NCBI GenBank assembly: GCA_032158295.1
Contig: CM063258.1
Coordinates: 5,288,583 to 5,352,582, forward strand
Source: Pycnopodia helianthoides
Taxonomy: Eukaryota > Echinodermata > Asteroidea > Forcipulatida > Asteriidae
Direction: 5' to 3'
DNA: 64,000 bases
Position numbers and translations under genes: made by a program. Position 1 is the first letter of the stretch. The number at the start of each line of letters is the position of its first letter. The notes beneath the pieces are model-generated. The model was not told where the DNA came from. It searched no databases and saw only the letters and a program-made list of their open reading frames with translations. This document shows positions 13,101 to 25,100 of this stretch, one piece after another.

Positions 13101-16100
13101 GTTTCCCTTGTGGTTCATTACTTGATACAAATTCGAATTCTATAACCAAAGCATGCACGTACGTAATAATTATACACAAACGTAGCTCGACGTCATATAC
13201 ACACGCATCCGTTACCTCCGCCGTTTTATAACGGTCCCTACTATTTGGACTTCCTACCAATTAGATAAAAACAAATCTATCCGGCTATGCAAGTTTTCTT
13301 TAAACATAGTTGTTTTATTGTTATATATAATTTTGCTTTTCTTAAAAGCACAACTTCATTTTTGATTGGAGTTTAGTTACAGCCGGCCATGTAAACAAAA
13401 TAATATGTAAGCACCAATGTTGAAATCAGAAGAGGGCGTAGGTATAAAGTAGTCGAACTTCCGGGTCAGAATTGACCCAGATTCCGGGTCCGGGAGTTCC
13501 CGACCCATTTCTGGGTCGGGAATCTGGTCTGTGTCAAATCTGTTTTGAACCCGTGTCAAACTGGTCAAACATTTCAATGTTTAACAACTTTCAGGGTAAG
13601 CCTGACTCAGAAATTGATCAGGTCCCCAATCGGAACCGGAATTCGGGTCAACTCTGACCGTAGAGTTGACCGTATTGCTCTGACCCGGGAGTTTTTCGAG
13701 AACAGTCATGCTGTCGCCCTGACAGTGGTCCCGGCGGGGCAGAGTCTCTGAGCTTCATAGTTTCTTATTCCTCCATGGTCTTACGGAGGACAGTCTTATC
13801 TCAGTCTCAACAAACGAAGCAGTTGTCTTCGGAACACTGCCGAGTTGTGGGTGTAGATGATGGGGTTGGCCACGCTGCACAATGAAGTGAGAGCCGGGAA
13901 GATTGTCATATATCTTGGGTTGTCCTCAACCAAACCCGCCATCCAGAGACTGATAAAAACCACATAGGGAATGTAACCGACGATATATGTCCCCACGACC
14001 AGGAGGAGGGTCTTGGCGGTGGCTACGTCGAAGCGGTTCGGCCGTTGAACCTTGTTGAATTCGGGATGAACCGCGGCATTAGATACGCTCTGTTTATGTG
14101 TACTTATAAAAATCCAAATGTAGCATATGCTTACAAGGACTAGAATGCCAATCAGCACGGCCATGCTGCTGAAGCGCTGACCAACAGTCGATCTCATTTT
14201 CTGGTCCAGGCACATTGCGTAAGTTCCGTTCTTGTAAGTGATTGCTGCGAATGTCACAGACACGACGTAGTTTACAACTATTAGAACACACGGGACGATC
14301 TTGCTGATGCGGAATCGGCGACGTTTAGATGACATACACACGGCAACGGCACGAATGATTCCCATTTGTGTCATGGTCAAGAGTGACTGCCCAGTGCACA
14401 CGTAGTGCGTGAATGTCGAAATGTGACACACGACGGTGATTCCATCGTTGTCATCGGCCGGGAGACCAACAATTTCAAAGATGATGCGTGCGGCATAAGT
14501 CGGACTGACAATGACACAATTGATGAGATCACTAACAGCCAAGTTGAGCACGAGAATGTTAAACACAGTCCGCATCTGAGCGTACATCGAGATGACCAGG
14601 CAGACCATGATGTTACCCACTGGGCCCAGAGTGAAAATGACGGCGAGGATTGTCAAAGTACAGGACATCATTAGTAGCTCCTGCGTAGTGTTTGGGAGTT
14701 CCGGATGATCTGTAGTAGGGACATCGGTCCAGTTTTCACCAGGCCATAACCCACTAAGGCTCGTTGTTTCTAACACAAACTCGTCCTCGTCCATGCTGAC
14801 AACACTATGAGTCAAGGAAGGTAGTGGTAGCACTGGTAACTGATTACATAAAAAAACTTCATGAACTTTAGTAGCAGCATAGAGTAAGGACAGCGGTAGC
14901 AGCAACTACTTCATCGGATGCAATGAAGGGGACAAGCCAAGTACAATGTACATGTATACAAAATATACGTACAAGAAATTAACGGGTGAACGAATCCAAT
15001 AACAAAGGGTGGAGTCAGTGAGTAAAGAGCCATCTACTCCTGGTAGTGCGACAGGAAACCACGGTCCCTATTATAAGATCGATTCAGTTCAGGTTCTTGA
15101 TGATCTTTTGTTCAGCAGCTTCCCTTTCAAATCTGTCCCTGAACGCTCTCTGCTGAACGATGGCCACCTTGAGGTGATGCAGGGAATGGCCAGGCAAATG
15201 GAAGTGCTCAGCCACTGAATGGTTTCTGTATGCTATTGTTTCTGATGTGAAACTTGTGGTTGTTCATTCGTTGCCGTAGCGACTGTCCACCACATTCTCA
15301 AAAATGCATCTTCGTGGAGCACTCTTCTATTCTTTCCTTTGTCCCTGAACTTAACAGTTTCCAATTATACTTTGTACACAAATTTTCTTGTGGAGCACCC
15401 CGGTCTTTAGAAATTCCATGTGGAGACCTTTTGTTTTACCTTTTTTGTTTTTGTCCTTGGTCTCCATAAGGTACCGGCAGTGAGAGCAGTTTGTCATAAA
15501 AAAATGTACACTGCTATAAGGGACAATACCGAACGGAGATGAGTGTATACACTATGAGTGGATAGCAGGAGTCAGCGCATTTTACCGTCTGTACCCTCAG
15601 AACAACAACTCCAAAACTTCTTGGTGTGACTGTGTGGCCAAACCTTTCTTTTGACGCCACACAAAGAAAGGATCGATGGTATGCCTTGATGACCTATACC
15701 CATCTATAGGGATTTTACAACGATCTGTACGGCTTTCACCGTGATGAATGAAGGCACGTTCTTCAAGCACCCTGATGTGTGAATACGCGGACTGTTACAG
15801 AATTGGTTTTTGCTTACAAAACAGTTGCTGGCAGTGTAAGCACTTTATGTATATCCACCATATACATAAACTTACAAACCTGTAGAAGTTTGAGATCAAT
15901 CGGCCATCTGGGTCATGAGAAAATAGTGAAAAACCGATTACACATTTGCATGAAATCATATAGATTCAACAAATGAATAAAACGCTCACTGAGCGATAAA
16001 CTCCAATCGGAAAATTAGTTTATTCATTTCTCATCATATATGGCATTTCAGACAGAAATATTTCAAGGGATGTTTTCTACTATCATCATCATTAGACTGT

Positions 16101-19100
16101 GTAAGTTTGATGTAAATCTGTGATCAAAAGTATATTTTACAATTTTTTTTCTTACCAATTCTGTAATGTTCCTTTAACTCACGGACAACGTTAACTCCAA
16201 TTGTGCCAGCCTGCCCATTATACCGTATCATTCTATACTATAAAAAAAACCTCCCTACATAATCTCGATGCCGCTGCATGCATCCAATGTGCCGTTCACT
16301 TTTGTCTTTTCTACACGCTGCACGTATTTTTGCATTTAATCCGACTTCGTCTCCTCCCCCTCGGGTCAAACTTGACGGTGACCCAGGCCGCAGGGCACTG
16401 CAATTGGGCCTACACAGGTGACCTGAACCAGTTCTTTGTCAGGCTGAACACCGGAAACGGATTTCAACTCGGAAGCTGCATCCGTTCAACCAATTTCTGG
16501 GTAGTCTTTAACACGGAGTTATATAAATTCTTCCTCCATGCTCTGACCCAGAAATAGATGTGATCCGAAATCTGGGTCAAATTCTGCCCCGGGAGTCTAT
16601 CGTACAAACTGCCGATAAGATGCAGTTTGGTGTGGTATTAGGTCTTCACAGTTCGAGCCATGCAAAAATGTATTCTTGACTAGCATTTTCCCTTTGTTTG
16701 GCTGTTCCCGTGTTTTTTTTTATTCATTCATTATTCTGATAACAATAATACTTTTTGTGCTCTTGTTTTAATGGAGGGCTAGGGGAAATGTTTATTAAAA
16801 AGACATTGATAGATGACAAAGTCTACAAAACATCAACCACCGAGCATCCGTCAAAGTAGCCCGCAGATGTCAGTTTGTCCACGGCACGAATACAAAGAAG
16901 TGCAACACCAAGTGGTTGGGGACCAGACTACGTGCAGCATACACGTTAATTAACAAGCATGACCTAAATCAAATCTTCCCCTGTGCTGTACACGGTAGTG
17001 TAATTAGAGAGTGAAGGCCTCCAGGGCTAATTAATTAGCATGACATACTACACGTACGTCGATGACGTCATGCAGCGCTTGGATTTATCTTTTTTCAGAT
17101 GAGTTGTCATTATTGCCATGACGGTGATTTGTGTTGTGGCATCATTAGCAATTATGGCCATTCTTTAGAATCGACTTTTAGCTCTTGATAAAGCCGTACC
17201 CTGCTTGTTATCGCTTACTGCGTGATACAGCGTATGCATTGACGTCATACCACCGCCATCATAGGAAGCAATGGAAACGCACAGCTATAGACCTTTCTAT
17301 TGCAACGTCACAGCCCGAGTTTTTGCCAACCGAGGTCGGAAAACTATGAAAAGCCATAAATGCAAAACAAAAACAGATAGCCACAGTTTTTAACAAGGTT
17401 ACACAAATATTCAAAAATAGTGTTGAATTTGTTGAAAACAAAGCAACCAATCATGAGAGGTACTTTACTTAGTTGAAAGTTTGCAGAAAATTTTAAAATT
17501 TTGTTGAAACACCTGTTAACACGATTGAGTGTTTTGCTAACATTCGGCCTTCCATGCCAACCAGCGCGGTTTGTTTATCAACAATGGAAAGGTCTATTTA
17601 CGCAAGTTCGCTCAGTCTCAGCCATGCACACATTGATCGCCATCAGTATTGAGATCAATGCAAGAACTGAGATGGGCTGACGTGTACGCCTGCTCATATG
17701 ACCCCTTTCGTATGACGTCACAAGATCAAAAACAGCGCCCTCACTGAGGTCAATGAAGACCTAACATTGGCTGAGAGTTGTATCTGGTACGCTGTCCTTA
17801 TCCGCGCACGGATAAGGACAGGCACCGGTCTATTAATCAAAGAGACGGTCACTGCTACTGGTCCCCTGTCCAACTGGTCCCTCTATCTGCAAGACTGCAA
17901 TGGGATGCGAGATCAAAGGTGCGTTTGTCAGGATTCCTCCAAACGCTCAAAGCCGGTCTCTGGCGTAAAACACGAGCCTCGAAGTGTGACGTCAGATGTT
18001 CGGGCTAAGAGTTGTATTACGCGACGCGTATACTCGTGCAGGTTTCGATTGTTTGACCTCGGCGATGGCGCCCTCTATGCAAATAGTCTATTAGCTGGAC
18101 CATTTCCCATGACCTAATAACCCCCCGTCAACTTTTCCTGTTCATAAAATATTCAACCTATATCAATAATAATGTAACTCTATGATGCAGATCCATTGGA
18201 AATTGTCATTCTTTGTCTTGTCCTAAAAAACAGGGCTCGATCGCAACATTACGTGGATAGTTTTATCCTTCGCTTTCGTTTAAAAAGTCACAAGACCAGG
18301 GGTCAGACTAATATTAGCCCATTCCAGCAGCATTGCACAACATTAACGAAGTCCTTTGTTACAGAGGGCGCACTACTCTGAAAACAGAAACTTGCTGTAC
18401 TGAAAAAACTGGGAGTCTTTGCAAAACATAAGTGAGATGAGGGCCAAATCGATATTAATAAAATTTCCAAAAGAAACCCCCCCCCCCGAGTTCATTGCCT
18501 TAACGGATGAAGATTTACGAACCGTAACTTTATTAAGTCTCATCAAGTTGTTAATCACAAAAATACTAAAGCTCGCAAAAATGTTGCTTAGCAGAGACAA
18601 GTTACCAGCCAAAATGTCATTATAATATCGTTTGCGCCTGGTTCTCTGTCATTTTTACTAAGCTATAATGTACAATAGTTAAGGATACCATTTTCTGCAC
18701 AGCAAAAATAAGCAGGTATCAGTCGCAAACGGATTATACGACATGGTACATTGGCTGGTAACCCTTTTGTTCGTAAGCACAATATTATCATTTTGCTTAG
18801 TTTTGTGTAGAGACTTGGTACCATGTCTGTGATCGTTTTATACCGTCTACCAGTGATAGCCAATACAGTATTGCATAGCGCCCTCTTGTGGATTATCCCC
18901 GACATTAAAGTATCACGAGTTACAGCGTGTTTTAGCCAATCTGCGAGGGAGGGAGTTTAGCGTAGCTGGTGCAGAGAAATAACAGCGATCTGAGCCTTCA
19001 AATCAAGTATATAGTTTTGTACAATTCTATTAATTTTGGTCAATGTTAAGGCGTTCTTTTCAACGCTTATCGAAATCACGGAGAGATCACGTGGAAGGTG

Positions 19101-22100
19101 AGAGATGAACGCCACCATCGTAAACCCTGCATAATTGTATTCCACATGAGTTAACGATGATGACAACAAATGAGAAAACGAACACTTAGAGTCGGTGGAT
19201 TACGAGGAAAAACACTGTACAATAGCACTATACTTCAATGACCTCCTAGTCAGACGTCTTGAGGCGGGATTCACCTTTATAAGGAAGTCCTCAGTCAAGA
19301 GTATCACCATATGTCATTTAACATCAAGTGGATAAGGCATCCAGAGTTTCACTTTTATTTCAGGTAAGGGTGATTTCCAAAAGAGGAACGCGAAAGAGTT
19401 CTGTTCGGCATTGCTACGTTTCTTTCAAGCAGTGAGATGGAGGGAAACGGTTTAGCGGGAGAAGCGAGCTCCGATGACCCATGGTTTGTCAGGAACGCGA
19501 CCAGCACCGTCATCGAATCCCGGTCCCAAGAGGTAGGTCATGATGAAAGGATGGTGATGGCGTTCAGCCTCACAATCCTCGCCGTCATTTTCACTCTGGG
19601 CTCGGCGGGTAACATCATGGTCTGCCTGGTCATCTCGATGTACGCCCAGATGCGGACTGTGTTTAACATTCTCGTGCTCAACTTGGCTGTTAGTGATCTC
19701 TTCATTGGTGTCATTGTCGGTCCTACTTATGCCGCACGCATCATCTTTGAAATTGTTGGTCTCCCGGCCGATGACAACGATGGCATCACCGTCGTGTGCC
19801 ACATTTCGGCATTCACGCACTACGTGTGCACTGGGCAGTCACTCTTGACCATGACACAAATGGGAATCATTCGTGTCGTTGCCGTGTGTATGTCATCTAA
19901 ACGTCGCCGATTCCGCATCAGCAAGATCGTCCCGTGTGTTCTAATAGTTGTAAACTACGTCGTGTCTGTGACATTCGCAGCAATCACTTACAAGAACGGA
20001 ACTTACGCAATGTGCCTGGACCTGAAAATGAGATCGACTGTTGGTCAGCGCTTCAGCAGCATGGCCGTGCTGATTGGCATTCTAGTCCTTGTAAGCATAT
20101 GCTACATTTGGATTTTTATAAGTACACATAAACAGAGCGTATCTAATGCCGCGGTTCATCCCGAATTCAACAAGGTTCAACGGCCGAACCGCTTCGACGT
20201 AGCCACCGCCAAGACCCTCCTCCTGGTCGTGGGGACATATATTGTCGGTTACATTCCCTATGTGGTTTTTATCAGTCTCTGGATGGCGGGTTTGGTTGAG
20301 GACAACCCAAGATATATGACAATCTTCCCGGCTCTCACTTCGTTGTGCAGCGTGGCCAACCCCATCATCTACACCCACAACTCGGCAGTGTTCCGAAGAC
20401 AACTGCTTCGTTTGTTGAGACTGGGATAAGACATGCCCTCCGTAAGACGGTGTCTATGAAGCTCAGAGGCTCTGCCCTGGGGGACAACCGCGATATAACT
20501 TGTAAGGGACTGTCACGTCACCCACGCCTCCTTCTGAACCCAATTTCATACACTGTGCAAATTGACCTTTTTCATTTCACTTCCGTAGTTTTTTCTATGT
20601 TGTACATGTTGCACAAAAAGTAGCTATAAGCACAAAACAAGTTTGTCTACCAGAAATAAGTTACCAGCCGAAATCCCACTTCACGCGTACATTTTGTGAC
20701 TGGTGCAAATTTGTTTAGCAATATTTTGGAAGGTTTGATTATTTCTCATAAATTCACGCGGCATCATAATCCAAATAACAACATAATCAAACTAGAGGTG
20801 GTCACTAAACACTGGTATTGCTTCGGCCCCTTTTGAAACCAAGGCGAAACCAATGCCAAAACATCACTGTTTGGGGCTCACTAGAGAGGTTTTCCACCAT
20901 GGCTATCCTGATATAAGTTATGTGCAAATCTATGAACAATTAGGTTTTCAATCTTACCAATGTTGTTGGGGGGGGGGGAGCGGACTTTTTTTTAAATTTA
21001 TTTTATTTTTTGAATGGGGGGGGGGGCGTCTGCCCACCGCCTCCCCCCTGGTTACGGGCCTGCCAGGCCCGTAACCAGGTTTTTTTCGAGGGGGGGGGGG
21101 CGAATGTTAAAGTTTTTTTTTTGGGGGGGGGGGAGTTTTTTTGGGGGAGGGGGGGAGCGGATTTTTTTTTTTTTTTTAATTTGGGGGGGGGGCGTCCGCC
21201 CCCGCCCCCCCCCCTGGTTACGGGCCTGTACACACCCTTTAAAATAAAACATTGCCTTTAATAGTTCAAAATGTTGAATACTTTGTTACAACTGAAAATA
21301 TAATGGTTTACATTAAACCACGAGTATTGTTTCTATTTGAACGATTTAACGCAAGCTGTTTTTGTTTTGTTTTTTTTAATCATTCCTGCATTCATTTGTC
21401 CATTCACTATACCGTGATGACTTGCCCATCATCTGTCTCTATATCAAGCACAGTGTCAGAGAGAGCTGGGGTCGATTTCACAAAACTCTTCCTAACTTAG
21501 GACTAGTCCTAGGCAATGCTAAGAGATAGGACTAGTCCTAAGTTAGTACCAGTACTTAGGACTAGTCCTATCTCTTAGCATTGCCTAGGACTAGTCCTAA
21601 GTTAGGAAGAGTTTTGTGAAATCGACCCCTGGACCGCTTGGACCAGTGTTTTGTGTGTAACATGATCATTGATTCGGATATTAATGACTAATAGTCTCGT
21701 AATCCAGTATTTTTCACAGTGTTTCTTATCCACAAAGTGGATTTGTTCCGAGGTATAGTCTAAATGAGCAGTTTGTAAAGCGGCTCACGTTTGCATGCAC
21801 TACTTGCACTGACGTCACACGCGGCTACATTCTGTGCGCATGGTCAGACATTTTGATTTGGGAGTCAAAATGCACGTTTAAGGCACTGGACACGTTTGGT
21901 AAGTGTCGAAGACCAGTATTCTCACTTGGTGTATCCAAACATGTGCATAAAATAATTTGGGCTCAGTTGGTTATCGAATTTGCAAGAGAATAACGAAAGA
22001 AAAAAACACCCTTGTTGCATTACTTTGTGTGCTTTCAGATGCATCATAAAAGGCTTCAGCTAGAAGTCTTTTATTATTTGAGTGAGAAATTACCTCTTTC

Positions 22101-25100
22101 TCAGAAACTATGTTACTTCAGAGGGAGCCGTTTCTCACAATGTTTTATACTATCAACAGCTCCCCATTGCTCGTTACCAAGTACGTTTTTATACTAACAA
22201 TTATTTTGAGTAATTACCAAAAGTGTCCAGTGCCTTTAAGCTAATATCACGAGCATTGCCTAAAATGCGAACTTCACAATATAACACACGGGGTATCCGC
22301 CTCCTAAAATGGCGAAAGCAAGACTTTATCGTGTGATGACGTCAGATGAATTCAGTCAATATATATTCTATTTGTAGATAAATATTGTTTATGCTGATAA
22401 ATTAAGAAACAAAAAGTGATTACGTAACCTTTTTTCGCTTAAATCCAGCATTGAGTGGCATTATTCTGCTGCAATGGACCTTATGCACTGACGTCATCAC
22501 GCCACCATCTTTGTAGCTGCACGTTATAACGCGAGCAAAAACGTGAACGTGAACGTCAGAAAAGTTTGTTGTAAAAATCTCACGTTTTAAGCATAAGTGA
22601 AGTGACCATTTCTCACGTCAGGTACGTACGTGCAGACATGTAAAGCAGTCATACGTGAGCATGAAACAAGCCCAAAGTGGTGACGTCACCTAGAAACGAC
22701 ACAATTTTATGACGTTCACGTTCACGTTTTTGCTCGACGCGTAACGTGCAGCTAAACCTCCCTCATGAAACAATGGACAACGCACGTACGTACGCGCGGC
22801 GCACAGGATCATCCAATTTGCAACCTTCTCTTTACCTCTAGCCGAGGTCGCCCTTCTCAAATGACGTCATGTGCATCAGATCTATTGTTTTAAAGTCATT
22901 GTTATTCCGTGTGATTTTTTTTCTAATTATTTAACAATTCTTATTCATTGTTATAATTATATGCCTTTGGTTGAATTTAAACTATGTCACAATGTTAAGA
23001 TGTATTTGGTAAAGAAATTTGATAAAGAGAATGTGAAGCCTATACTTTTGATCACACGATTAAATGGTGCTCACGAACGACTCGTACAGAGACTAGCTTT
23101 TGTCATACCGTGCTTTATTAAAGGAACATTACAGAATTGGTAAGAAAAAAACTTGTAAAATATACTTTTTGATCACAGATTTACATAAAACTTACACGGT
23201 CTAATGATGATGATAGTAGAAAACATCCCTTGAAATATTTCTGTCTGAAATGCCATGTTTGATTGGAATTTACCGCTCAGTGAGCGTTTTATTCATTTGT
23301 TGAATCTATACGATTTCATGCAAATGTGTAATCGGTTTTTCACTATTTTCTCGTGACCCAGATGGCCGATCGATCTCAAACTTCTACAGGTTTGTCAGTT
23401 TATGTATATGGTGGATTACATAAGGTGCTTACACTGCCAGCAACTGTTTTGTTAGCAAAAACCAATTCTGTGATGTTCCTTTAAACGACGAAAATACTGT
23501 ACATGTTTTGACAAACAATATTTCCTTTGTGTAAACAATGGTACCTTATGCTATTATGGACGGACGTGGAACCATGCTGTCAAAAAATCTATACAATTCT
23601 GAAACCGTTTGCATTATGTGGGTTAAATCCATTAAACATTTGTTAGTGATGATGGTAATGGTGGTGGTGGGGGGGGGGGCGGTGTCCTCAGTACCGAGGT
23701 CATAGTTTACCTGACCTAAGCTGGTTAGGGTTCCGGGCATCGTCTTTTGGATGGAACGCAAAGCCCAATTTTCAAAAAGCTGTTAAGCAGAAAATACTGC
23801 TTGCAATTTTGCTAAAGTAGAACCAAAACATGAGCGGGGCACCAGTTGAAATATTGTTTACACTTCGTGGAGTGTTGACTACTTACCTGTTTCTGCTAAG
23901 CAAGATTGTTCAGTGCTTAGCAATTTTGTGTGCTTAGAGGCTTTATGAAATTATACCCCTCAGGGCCCAATTTCATAGAGCTGCTCATGCACTAAAATTA
24001 GCTAAGCATAACAAAATTTTGCTTACCGGAATAACGTTACCAGCCAAAAAACCATGTCACATGTACAATCTATGACTGGTACCCTGCTTATATTTGCTTA
24101 GCAAAAAGCTGTTAAACATACTTTTCTGCTTAAAGGTACACACCGGCTTCGTTGGGCTATTTGGGCTACAAAATAGACTAAAACATGACTCTAAAGGTCT
24201 TCCTGAAATGGAGAAGATTGGTTCATAAAAGAAACCATCAAATTTTGCCGTTTTTGAGCATTTTTCAAAAAACGAAGGTCACGTGACTTTTCGGAGTGGT
24301 TCCGAAAAGTCACGTGATCTTCAGAATTAGTTTTACTTATAGCCGTATAAAAGTAAATTACTGAACCAATTTCAAGTATTTAAAAAAAACAATTATTCGT
24401 GAATATTTGGCGAAAAAGACTATGTATTCAGTTTATGGATGCAAGTTGTAAATAATGATGAAAAATCGAACGTAAGATTCGCATTCAGAGAGTCCGTGCA
24501 CGGAATCGTGTTTTACGGTGCATCAGCGTGGGGAGCTAGCGGGTAAACCTTGGGGGCATGTCCCGCACAGCCGGTGCAGTGTCTCGCCGGGCCAGAGAGA
24601 CAAACCACGGAGGCATGAACTCGGAGCCTGTGGAGGGGTAGGGAGCCAGACCATTGATTACGTTTTGTTTTACGAGGGTTTTAGTCTGTAGCCCTAGCTA
24701 TTATCCCCTAACTATTGTCACGTTACGTGATGCCTCGCTACACACGCGGCGGGACACGACGAATAGCTGCACGGTGTGGATCGAACTGTGTTTATGTCGT
24801 TTTTTTAATTACACGTGAATTTGTGTTTGATGGATATGAAGACTGGATCCAATTATGCCTCGCCATTGTTATAATTAATAAATAAACAGATCACTAGTCT
24901 ACTTATAACTATGTCACGTAAACTTGACAGTTGCAACGGCTGGAAAAGCGTATACGCTGACCTTTGACCGCGTTTTGTTTTTTTCACATTTTTCGTTAAT
25001 TACGTGACATTTTGATGATTTTTTTTTACCACAACCATCGAAAAATTATTTTCTGTGATTCAACATCACTAAATTAGGTAAACAGTAAGCCGATGTGTCC

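Larger units (their letters stand above)
12661..18191. repeat. 5.53-kb tandem segmental duplication, unit 2
   Basis: Direct copy of 7131-12660, with a single 1-bp indel noticed in a poly-T run (near 16720). The left junction fuses unit-1 end ATGATGCAGA to TCAAACTTTT. The right end reads ATGATGCAGA followed by TCCATTGG, so only TC is shared at the breakpoints. Because the unit begins inside a subfamily C element, only the right end of that element (12661-12768) is present here. Confidence 0.97.

Noticed and set aside
21003..21261. Gly/Pro-rich frames on both strands
   Set aside because: Products of poly-G and poly-C runs.
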